From JAXGXJ01 sp963816155 (GTDB lineage: Bacteria > Actinomycetota > Thermoleophilia > RBG-16-64-13), in the NCBI GenBank assembly GCA_963816155.1, contig CAWFJE010000006.1:14050-78049 (forward strand): a DNA stretch of 64,000 nucleotides. The letters run 5' to 3'. The translations under genes were made by a program, and so were the position numbers. The notes under the pieces were generated by a model. It did no database searches, had not been told where the DNA came from, and saw only the letters and a program-made list of their open reading frames with translations. Of this stretch, positions 32,303-40,287 are shown one piece after another. Within the stretch, counting starts at the first letter, position 1; each line of letters begins with the position of its first letter.

Positions 32303-33479
32303 CTGTTAGGCCGTCGCGGGCCGCCTCACCCTTGTCTGAAGTGCCTTTGTCCTTCCCGCCCTTCTTGTTCGTCGGCGTTCTGGGCAAAGGGCTGATCAGA
32401 ACCGACATAGGCCGCGTGCTGTCGTAAGAGTCAAGAAACAGCAGCTTGACCATAAGCATCAGTGGCACCGACATCAAGGCCCCGATGGGTCCCAGTATCC
32501 ACCCCCATAACACCAGGGAGAGGAACACTGCCAGAGTGGACAGGCCCGTTTTCTGCCCCAAAAAGCGCGGCGCAATGGCGTTGTTGACAAACCCATTGAA
32601 GACGATCACTATCGCCACCACTATGGCTGCCCGCGTGAAGCCGAACTCCAGCAGAGTGACGAAGAACGGCGGGATGACCGCCAAGACGAACCCGATGTTG
32701 GGGATGAAGCTAAGGAGAAAGAAGACCAGCGCCCAGAGCAGCGCGAAATCGACCCCGAAGGCATAGTAGACGATGGCGGCGAGCACTGCCGTGAGCGCGT
32801 TGAGCCACGTGAGGGTAAACAGGAAGGTACGCGTAACCACGGCGAAATTCTCAAAGGCCTGACCGAGCACAGGGCCAAGTTGGAGACGATGGTGGATCTT
32901 CCGCGGAAAGGAATACACCTCGGCGATCATGAAGGCGACGATGAGTATCAGCAGGAACGCGTTGGACAATAGCCCTATCAGCATCCGAACCGAGGAGGTG
33001 ACCCAGCCGATCACTTTGTCGGGCCTGATGACATTGCCGGTCAGGCCGCTGATGTCGATGTCCCGATCCGCGAACCAACCCTGGGCGTTGGACATGATCT
33101 CGCTCAGGTTCTGCTGGTAGACAGGGACCTTGTAGTTGATCTGCCCCAGGGACACGGCGATGATGCCCACGAAGAGGCCGGCGACAACGAGAAACCCCAA
33201 CATCACGATGACGATGGCCGCCCAAGGGGGCATCCCCCTGCGCTTGAGCCAGTGCAACACCGGACTGAGGCCCATGACCACAAACGTGGCCAGCAGGACG
33301 GGAGCCAGGATGGAGCGAGCGTACCTCATGCCGTAGAGGACAATAGTCGCGCACGCTAGGGCTAGGAGCAGGCCCGTGGGGCGACCCATAATGCCTTGAT
33401 ATGCGGTCTTCATCCTTCCCGGATCGCCTTCCAGGCCTTCTTGAGAGACCTCGGCCGGCTCGTCGTTGTGCGTAGTCAT
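32295..33479 (-). CDS. AI-2E/PerM-family membrane transporter
   Basis: This 394-residue protein has about seven to eight membrane helices in the AI-2E exporter pattern: two helices, a soluble segment with IDISGLTGNVIRP, then the conserved PNIGFVLAVIPPFFVTLL and LSTLAVFLSLVLWGWILGPIGALMSVPLM helices. The tail is Lys/Gly-rich. Members move quorum signals or Na+/H+; the substrate here is unknown. ATG 33479 follows AAAAGGAG. It is convergent with the AbgT relic and separates it from the sulfatase gene. Confidence 0.9.
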   Translation of the reverse strand: MTTHNDEPAEVSQEGLEGDPGRMKTAYQGIMGRPTGLLLALACATIVLYGMRYARSILAPVLLATFVVMGLSPVLHWLKRRGMPPWAAIVIVMLGFLVVAGLFVGIIAVSLGQINYKVPVYQQNLSEIMSNAQGWFADRDIDISGLTGNVIRPDKVIGWVTSSVRMLIGLLSNAFLLILIVAFMIAEVYSFPRKIHHRLQLGPVLGQAFENFAVVTRTFLFTLTWLNALTAVLAAIVYYAFGVDFALLWALVFFLLSFIPNIGFVLAVIPPFFVTLLEFGFTRAAIVVAIVIVFNGFVNNAIAPRFLGQKTGLSTLAVFLSLVLWGWILGPIGALMSVPLMLMVKLLFLDSYDSTRPMSVLISPLPRTPTNKKGGKDKGTSDKGEAARDGLTGF

Positions 33480-33655
33480 GAGCACTCCTTTTCTTCGTCG
33501 GCGCAACTGGCGTAGATGCGGTTCCAGGCAGCGGCTTGCCGCTTCGAAGCTGATCTGCACTCAAATACCCATTCGCATCATCGTTTCCTGCTTCGCGCGA
33601 GGCCGCATCCGCGCTATGCTGACCCAACGGTTACGCTCTTTCTAAGGAGGCCACG

Positions 33656-35138
33656 ATGGCGGAGGCGAAGAAGCCCAACATCCTCAGTCCTGTGGGGGGA
33701 CGACATAGGCTGGTGGAACATCAGCTATAACAACCGAGGTCAGATGGGGTACCGGACCCCCAACATCGATAGGGTGGCTGAGGAAGGCTTGGCCTTCAGT
33801 GATTACTACGGCCAGCAGAGTTGCACGGCCGGACGGGCGGCCTTCATCACGGGCCAGAACCCCATCCGCACCGGGCTCACGAAGGTGGGGATGCCGGGGG
33901 CAGACATAGGACTGCGCCCCGAGGACCCCACCATCGCGGAACTGCTCAAGCCGCTGGGCTACGCCACAGGCCAGTTCGGCAAGAACCACTTCGGTGACAA
34001 GGATGAGTTCCTACCCACCAACCACGGCTTCGACGAGTTCTTCGGCAACCTCTACCACCTCAATGCGGAGGAAGAGCCGGAGGACGTCGACTACCCCAAG
34101 GACCCCGCTTTTCGCGAGCGTTTCGGCCCCCGGGGGGTCATCCACAGTTTCGCCGATGGCCGCATCGAGGATACCGGTCCGCTAACCAGAAAGCGTATGG
34201 AGACCATCGACGAAGAGGCCACCGAACACGCCCTCCGCTTCATGGAAGAGGTCAGCGCGTCAGGACAACCCTTCTTCCTCTGGTGGAACGCCACCGCCAT
34301 GCACTTCCGCACCCATCCCGCCGAGAAGCACCTGGGCAAGAGCGGCCAGGGCTTCTATAACGACGTGATGGTCGCCCACGACGAACTGGTGGGCCTGATG
34401 CTCGACAAGCTGGACGAACTGGGCATCGCCGACGACACCATCGTTATGTACTCCACCGACAACGGCCCCCACTACAACACCTGGCCCGATGCGGCCATCA
34501 CGCCATTTCGCAGCGAGAAGAACACCAACTGGGAAGGGGCCTGGCGCGTGCCCGCCTTCGTGCGCTGGCCCGGAAGGTTCGCGGCGGGCAAGACCCTCAA
34601 CGGAATCGTTTCTCACCAGGACTGGCTGCCCACGCTCCTGGCGGCTGCGGGCGAGCCGCAGGTCAAAGAGAAGGTCCTGGAGGGATATGTGGTGGGTGAG
34701 AAGACCTTCCGCGCGCACATCGATGGTCTCAACATGCTCCCCTACCTCACCGGCGCGGAGGAGCAGAGCCCCCGGGAATTCTTCTTCTACATCAATGATG
34801 ACGGCCAGGTGGTCGCCGTGCGCCACAACGACTGGAAACTGGTCTTCATGGAGCAGAGGGCCAAGCAACTTGCCTGCTGGGCCGAGCCCTTCGTGTCGCT
34901 ACGGGTACCCAAGATATTCCACCTGCGCCGCGACCCCTTCGAGCGGGCGGACGAGAACTCCAATACGTACTACGACTGGATGATCGACCACGCCTACCTG
35001 CTCTACGGGGCCCAGGCCCTGGTGGCCCAGCAGATACAGTCTTTCAAGGATTTCCCACCCCGGCAGAAACCGGCGTCGTTCAACCTCGACCGCGTGCTGG
35101 AATCGCTGCAGGATGCCTCCGGGAGTGGGATGCGGTAG
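33656..35138 (+). CDS. Sulfatase (formylglycine type I), one-base frameshift near start
   Basis: AAGGAGG precedes ATG 33656, which gives MAEAKKPNIL. The frame then breaks at the A at 33686 and continues as VLWGDDIGWWNISYNN, the metal-binding N-terminus of sulfatases. Removing the A gives a ~494-residue enzyme. The maturation motif C-T-A-G-R (Cys codon at 33822-33824) is the site that anSME would oxidise to formylglycine. Also seen are GKNHFGD, the C-terminal metal site STDNGPH and an SEKNTNWEGAWRVP loop. No signal peptide, so it is probably cytoplasmic. It hydrolyses a sulfate ester of unknown type. The adjacent SulP gene suggests handling of the released anion. Confidence 0.88.
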
Positions 35139-35202
35139 CGGCGCCCGTGGGCCCTCCTTGTTGGGGAGCCTCGAAAGCCTTGCCCTTGTTCCCTCGGACT
35201 TG

Positions 35203-35241
35203 AAAGGGGCGCCTCCCGGAGCAACCGGGATGCGCCCCTTT
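35203..35241 (+). terminator. Terminator of the sulfatase gene
   Basis: A 10-bp stem AAAGGGGCGC (35203-35212) with 35232-35241, closing an inner CCCGG/CCGGG stem. It ends in TTTGATC, 65 nt after the stop codon. Confidence 0.75.
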
Positions 35242-35351
35242 GATCCGGCCTGCACCCGAGTGAGATGGGCCCAGTAGCGCCAAAGGTGGTCGGTATGCTC
35301 TACTATGCGTAGCCGTTCTCTTGCACGATTCGTCCAACCTTGGAGGAGCCT

Positions 35352-35468
35352 GTGAAACCGGCGGTGTGCACACGCCCTCGATGGCTCGGTACGAGATACG
35401 CTCTCTCCTGCAGGCACGAAAAGGCGAGAGACCCGGTGGCCATGGAGCAGGGGAAGCTATCCCAGTGA
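35352..35468 (+). CDS. Candidate 38-residue leader ORF before SulP
   Basis: GTG 35352 has TTGGAGGAG at 5 nt. The ORF encodes a basic 38-residue peptide with two Cys (PAVCTRP, LSCRHEK) and stops 13 nt before the SulP start, which itself lacks a good ribosome site. It could couple or regulate SulP translation. Apart from the ribosome site there is no homology support. Confidence 0.35.
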   Translation: MKPAVCTRPRWLGTRYALSCRHEKARDPVAMEQGKLSQ

Positions 35469-35481
35469 AGGCTGACCACAC

Positions 35482-37203
35482 GTGAAGTTGCCAGGCTCTT
35501 TGCCACATCTCAAGTTTGACCCTAGGACCATAGGGCCGGACCTGATGTCCGGTCTCGTTCTGGGTGTGCAGAGCGTGCCCGATGCCTTGGCCTCGGGGGT
35601 GCTGGCCGGGGTGAACCCGCTCTACGCCCTCTACGCGGTGATGCTCTCCACGCCCGTGGGGGCCCTCTTCGCCAGTTCGGCCTTCCTTAGCGTCCAGACC
35701 ACCAGCGCCCTGTCCCTCGTGGTGGCGAGCGTGCCCGGGGCGTCTGGGACCGGCTATGACCCCCGGACGGTGTTCACCCTTGCCTTCATGACAGGTATCG
35801 TCATGCTCATCGCCGGTTTCCTCAAACTGGGCCGACTGATGCGCTTCGTCTCCAACTCCGTGATGGTGGGGTTCATGAACGGAGTCGCCTTGCTGATCAT
35901 CCTCGGCCAACTGGGCGACTTCACAGGGTACGTGAGTGACTTCGGCAATCGGATAACCCGCACCGTCGACCTCCTCTTCAATCTCACCCAGGTGGACCTG
36001 CCCACCCTTGTGGTGGGCCTGGCCGCGCTCATTCTGATCTTGGTCCTGGAGAAAACGCGCCTTCGGTACCTCGGCATGGTCGTGGCCATCGTCGTCGCTT
36101 CCCTTCTCCCTTCTCTCTTCAACTGGGATTCGGTGCCTGTGGTGTCGGACATCGCCGACATCAGCGGCTCATTCCCCCTGCCGATGCTTCCTGACTTCTC
36201 CCAGGTCTTGTACTTGATCACCCCGGCCATCTCGTTGGCCGCCATCGGTCTGATCCAGGGAGCCGGAGTCAGCCAGAGCTACGTGAACCCGGACGGCAAA
36301 TTCCCCAATCCGTCGCGGGATTTCATCGGGCAGGGAGCAGCTAACATCGCCTGCTCCTTCTTCCGCGGCATCCCTGTAGGCGGGTCGGTCTCGGCAACGG
36401 CTCTGGTCGTCGCCGCCGGGGCCCGCACGCGTCTTGCGAACATATTCGCGGGAGTGGTGATCGCTGTGACCATCTTCTTCTTCGCGGGAGCCGTCGGCCG
36501 GCTGGCGATGCCTACGCTTGCCGCTTTGCTGATCATCATCGGATTCCGAGCCCTCAAGCCGGGCGCCGTCCTCTCGGTATGGCGGACTGGGAATATCCAA
36601 CGAGTCGTGATGGTGATCACCTTCGTGCTCGTTCTGACGGTGCCGCTTCAGTACGCGGTGCTTGCCGGGGTGTCTCTCTCCATCCTTCTCTACGTCGTCC
36701 GGCAGTCGAACCGCGTGATGGTCAAAGCATGGCTGCTCGATGAAGGCCGACTCCCACTGGAACAAGCCCCTCCGGCCACGGTGCCCCCGGGAGAGGTGAC
36801 GGTGTTGGTTCCGTACGGAAGCCTCTTCTATGCCGCCGCCCCCGTGTTCGAAGGCCAGCTTCCGGTGGTGGACGAGGCGACCAAGAACGCCGTGGTAATC
36901 GTGAATCTGCGAGGGCGTTCGGAACTCGGCAGTACCTTCATGCAGGTCGTCCAACGCTACGCTGATGATCTGGTGGAGCACGACAGTCGTCTGATGCTGG
37001 CTGAGGTCTCGCCTCCGGTGAGAGATCAGCTATCTCGGGCCGGTATCGTCGGTTCTGTCTCGGCTACAAGCATCTTCTCGCAGGCGGACAGGGTAGGGGA
37101 GTCTGTTTACGATGCTCAGGCTCTCGCGGAGGAATGGATCTCTCGTCGGTCCCCCGGCGATACCGGCAGCCCTGGGAAGAAAGGCTCTCAGCCCCATATG
37201 TAG
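35482..37203 (+). CDS. SulP-family anion transporter with STAS domain
   Basis: This 573-residue protein has the SulP N-terminal signature (GLVLGVQSVPDALASGVLAGVNPLYALYAVMLSTPVGALFASS), about 10-14 membrane helices (to about residue 410) and a C-terminal STAS domain (about 440-550). SulP proteins transport sulfate, bicarbonate or other anions. GTG 35482 is the only start that keeps the first conserved segment. Following the sulfatase gene, import or exchange of sulfate is the natural guess, but the family is broad. Confidence 0.92.
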   Translation: MKLPGSLPHLKFDPRTIGPDLMSGLVLGVQSVPDALASGVLAGVNPLYALYAVMLSTPVGALFASSAFLSVQTTSALSLVVASVPGASGTGYDPRTVFTLAFMTGIVMLIAGFLKLGRLMRFVSNSVMVGFMNGVALLIILGQLGDFTGYVSDFGNRITRTVDLLFNLTQVDLPTLVVGLAALILILVLEKTRLRYLGMVVAIVVASLLPSLFNWDSVPVVSDIADISGSFPLPMLPDFSQVLYLITPAISLAAIGLIQGAGVSQSYVNPDGKFPNPSRDFIGQGAANIACSFFRGIPVGGSVSATALVVAAGARTRLANIFAGVVIAVTIFFFAGAVGRLAMPTLAALLIIIGFRALKPGAVLSVWRTGNIQRVVMVITFVLVLTVPLQYAVLAGVSLSILLYVVRQSNRVMVKAWLLDEGRLPLEQAPPATVPPGEVTVLVPYGSLFYAAAPVFEGQLPVVDEATKNAVVIVNLRGRSELGSTFMQVVQRYADDLVEHDSRLMLAEVSPPVRDQLSRAGIVGSVSATSIFSQADRVGESVYDAQALAEEWISRRSPGDTGSPGKKGSQPHM

Positions 37204-37290
37204 GCCGGCCCCGGGCATGAGGTAGCGGCTACTTCCGCGCGGCCGCGCGCCCCGGCCCTGTATCACGACTCCCCGGCGGCGCAGCCTCCT

Positions 37291-38069
37291 CTACGGATAG
37301 AGCGGCAACTGCGCCTGTATGTCGAACAGAGCCTGGATCGGGACTTGCATCAGGCCCTGCGAGCCCGATCGAGGTCTACGATGAGATAGAGGACCGCCGC
37401 GAGTACGATAATGAGCGCTATGGGAGCGACGAGGCTTCGGTTCTCCGTGTAGCCCAGTTGCATGCCGATGACGAACAAGGTCATGATAGCGATGCCGAAC
37501 ATGAGCAGGACTATCGGCGGAGGTATGCGGATATACAGCCCCACGTTCACGCGCTCGGTGTGGATGTCGATGAGTTCGTTCAGAGAGGAGACGTACAGAC
37601 CGGTCGTGGGGCGGTATCTCCACCCCTAATCATCTCTTGCACCAACGCCCACAGCTCGTTGTGGATCTCTTCTGAGCGGAGCCTTGGCCGCCTCCAAGTC
37701 GCCCTCTTCGTAGATGGACACACGTTGGTCTGCGTATTCCATCAGCAGGTGTCGCGATTTCGTCTGAAAGGGCTCGTCGAGGTATCCGGCCCGCAGATAC
37801 GTGGTGCCGATGGCGTTGGCCTCCGAGACGACCACCACCCGGCGCTCCTGCCACACGTTCACGCCGAAGCCCACCACGAAAGCCAAGAGGAAGGCCAGAA
37901 GGCCCAGCGTGGCTCCCGAGATGGCACCGACGCCTCGGTCAGACTTGGATGGCGTCTTCTCTCTGCCCTTGGCGAAGTAGAACCCTCCTGCGAGAGCTGC
38001 GAGGAAGACGACCACAGTCAGCGGGTACAGAGCCCACAAGGGCACCGCGTCGAGCGGTTGGTTTGGCAT
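37291..38069 (-). pseudogene. DUF4239 (bestrophin-like) membrane protein, multiple frameshifts
   Basis: The coding signal switches frame three times. From ATG 38069 (AAGGGG upstream) one frame gives two N-terminal helices and SEANAIGTTYLRAGYLDEP up to LEAAKAPL. The next ~18 codons (EEIHNELWALVQEMIRG) are in another frame, entered by an extra A (T at 37673 on the plus strand). Then YVSSLNELIDIHTERVNVGLYIRIPP and three helices return to the first frame, as if one G were lost near 37622. The last segment GLMQVPIQALFDIQAQLPLYP needs another lost base near 37361. Corrected, it is a normal ~260-residue DUF4239 protein. Either a decaying gene or a poorly determined stretch. Confidence 0.75.
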
Positions 38070-38515
38070 GGCGCGCTACCCCTTACCTTCTCTGGTTTGA
38101 CGTGTGATATGAGGCAGAATAGCGCATCCGGCCCACAGGCAAGAACCGCTTGCTCGCGCACCGGCACACCCGGCACACAGCCGGGCGACCAACGGCTGGA
38201 GGAGCGGGCCCTCGGGGGGCGTTTGACCCATCGAACCAGAAGGGTAGTCTTATCGTGGGCTGGTCCGGCGCAATGACCGGCAGATTGATCTGCCTGCTTA
38301 TCGGATGCACCATGATTAGCCCATTAGGGTGCTTCTGGCGAACCCCGAGCCTCACTTAGACTGAAGCTCGGCTGATGCGTTACGTGGACCGGTCCGTGCC
38401 CTCGTCGCGATGACACCGTGGATGGGCCGCATGGAGGAGACGCAGCCGGAAGACACGAGATGGATGTAGTCGCGCCACTTGCTCGACATGACCTGACCGC
38501 AGGCACGGAGGAAAC
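38070..38515. other. 446-nt intergenic region between divergent genes
   Basis: It separates the DUF4239 gene from the PASTA gene. I see no convincing gene; a 69-codon frame at 38150-38359 has no ribosome site. The sequence just before 38516 (GGAGGAAAC) is the ribosome site of the PASTA gene. No clear operator was found. Confidence 0.5.
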
Positions 38516-40081
38516 ATGGACGAACGTGAAGACATCGGCCGCATGGACGAGACCGAAGGTGACAAGACCGCACCAGTTCCCGGACCGGCCCCGGGCGACG
38601 CTTCTTCCCAGGACTGGCCTCCGCCTCGGCCGCCGGCCGAGGCACCGATCGTAGCGCCGCCCCCGGTGCACGTCATGCCCGCGACCACCGATCTCCAACA
38701 GACTCAGCCGATCGGCGCCCCCCCGCCCCCTGAAGAGAAGGGCGGACATCTCTGGCTCTGGATCGTAGGGGCCGTCCTACTTGCCATCATCGTCGTCGCC
38801 ATCATCTTGGGCGTGACCAGGAGCAAGACCACGGAGGTCCCCGACTTGTCGGGACTGACCCTGCCCGCGACAGTGTCCGCCCTCACGGATGCGGGCCTGC
38901 TACTGGGCGAGGTCTCCTACACGTCGCAGATCCCGGCCGGTGTGGAAGAGGGACAGACCGTCACCCAGGATCCGGCCCCCGGAACGGAGGTGGAACGGGA
39001 TTCGGCTGTGAACGTGCTCGTGGCCGGGAAGGCCGAGGTCGAGACTCCCGACTTGGTCGGACTTATGGTGGACGAGGCGACGCAGGCCTTGGAGGAAGCC
39101 GGCTTCACAGTGAAGACGGTGGAGGTCGAGAACGAAGCCGAGCCCGGCACGGTGGTCGACCAGTCGCCTGCTGCCGGGACGATGGTCATGCCGGGCGCCG
39201 AGGTCACTCTCGTGGTGTCAGCCGGCAAGACCGAGACGCTGGTTCCCAAAGTGGTGGGCATGACCCAGGACGACGCGACGGCCACCCTCCAGGCAGCCGG
39301 GTACACAGTCCAGGTTAAGGGTACCTACGATGAGAAGGTGGAAAAGGGCATCGTCATCAGCCAGTCACCTGAGGCCGGCTCCGTGGCCGAGCCGAACACC
39401 AGAGTCGACATAGTCGTCTCGCAAGGCAAGAATCCCGAAGCAAAGGTGCCCGATGTGGTGGGAATGAGCGAGGCGGACGCGGCCAAGGCACTCGAAGACG
39501 CGGGCTTCCAACCCATTCCCGGTTCGACCTTCAGCGACACCGTTCCCGTTGGCCAGGTGGTCAGTCAGGATCCGGCAGCGGGGACGACGGCCCAACGCGA
39601 CAGCGTGGTCACCTTCATCGTGTCACAGGGACCCAATCCCCCCCAGACTACAACGGTGCCCAACGTGATAGGAAAGACAGAGGACGAGGCCGTGAAGCTG
39701 TTGCAGGACGCCGGCTACCAGGTGGCCGCCGCGCGGACGTACAGTGAGGTGGTCCCGCTGGACGCCGTCGGCATACAAGCGCCGATGGGCGGGACTGTCA
39801 CCGAGCCCGGTATCACAGTAGCCATCCTGTTGTCCGATGGACCGAGGCCGGCCGAGGACTTCGTTATCGTACCCGACCTTACAGGGATGACCCTCGAGGA
39901 GGCCACCACGGCACTGGAGGACCTCGGGCTGAAGGTCGCGAGCTTCGAATTCTTCACCGAACTCGTTCCCCAAGGCCAAGTAGCGGCCCAGCTTCCACCG
40001 CCGGAGAGTTCCGTCGCGCCCGAGGCGACAGTCCTTCTGCTCATCTCCAAGGGCCCCTACTTACAGATCAACCCGCTGTAG
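38516..40081 (+). CDS. Membrane protein with six PASTA domains, no kinase domain
   Basis: This 521-residue protein has a Pro-rich acidic cytoplasmic segment (1-75), one membrane helix (about 79-100) and six consecutive extracellular PASTA repeats, each opening with (V/T)P-x-(L/V)-x-G and closing with a V-S-x-G-like strand. PASTA repeats bind muropeptides or beta-lactams and usually sit on Ser/Thr kinases or PBPs. Here no catalytic domain is attached, so it may act as a peptidoglycan sensor or anchor. GGAGG precedes ATG 38516. Confidence 0.92.
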   Translation: MDEREDIGRMDETEGDKTAPVPGPAPGDASSQDWPPPRPPAEAPIVAPPPVHVMPATTDLQQTQPIGAPPPPEEKGGHLWLWIVGAVLLAIIVVAIILGVTRSKTTEVPDLSGLTLPATVSALTDAGLLLGEVSYTSQIPAGVEEGQTVTQDPAPGTEVERDSAVNVLVAGKAEVETPDLVGLMVDEATQALEEAGFTVKTVEVENEAEPGTVVDQSPAAGTMVMPGAEVTLVVSAGKTETLVPKVVGMTQDDATATLQAAGYTVQVKGTYDEKVEKGIVISQSPEAGSVAEPNTRVDIVVSQGKNPEAKVPDVVGMSEADAAKALEDAGFQPIPGSTFSDTVPVGQVVSQDPAAGTTAQRDSVVTFIVSQGPNPPQTTTVPNVIGKTEDEAVKLLQDAGYQVAAARTYSEVVPLDAVGIQAPMGGTVTEPGITVAILLSDGPRPAEDFVIVPDLTGMTLEEATTALEDLGLKVASFEFFTELVPQGQVAAQLPPPESSVAPEATVLLLISKGPYLQINPL

Positions 40082-40094
40082 AGAGGAGTCAGCG

Positions 40095-40166
40095 GTGGAT
40101 CTCTGGGATGCGGCGACACAGGCACTGGCGGAGTTCGAACAGTTGAAGCGCAAGGCGATGGCCTAA
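40095..40166 (+). CDS. Candidate 23-residue micro-ORF resembling a SHOCT end
   Basis: GTG 40095 follows GAGAGGAG and encodes 23 residues ending FEQLKRKAMA, close to the end of the SHOCT protein at 49021 (FQELKRKAMV). It may be a SHOCT remnant or a real micro-peptide between the PASTA gene and its terminator. Confidence 0.3.
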   Translation: MDLWDAATQALAEFEQLKRKAMA

Positions 40167-40188
40167 CCCGGTCGCCAGGGACATATTG

Positions 40189-40218
40189 GGGCGGCCCGGT
40201 GCTCGCACCGGGCCGCCC
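40189..40218. terminator. Hairpin after PASTA gene
   Basis: A 13-bp perfect stem (40189-40201 with 40206-40218) with CTCG loop, ~70 nt before the glucosidase gene. Confidence 0.7.
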
Positions 40219-40287
40219 GGTCTCACCACCAGACCCCGCGGACACCATGAGGTATTCCGAACAGGCCACTCACGAAGGAGAACAAGG

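Noticed and set aside
38150..38359. 69-codon frame in the intergenic region before the PASTA gene
   Set aside because: No ribosome site, odd composition and no homology-like pattern.
38516..40081. Tandem DNA repeats or CRISPR-like array in the PASTA gene
   Set aside because: The periodicity is protein-level (six PASTA domains); the DNA copies have diverged and are contiguous coding sequence.
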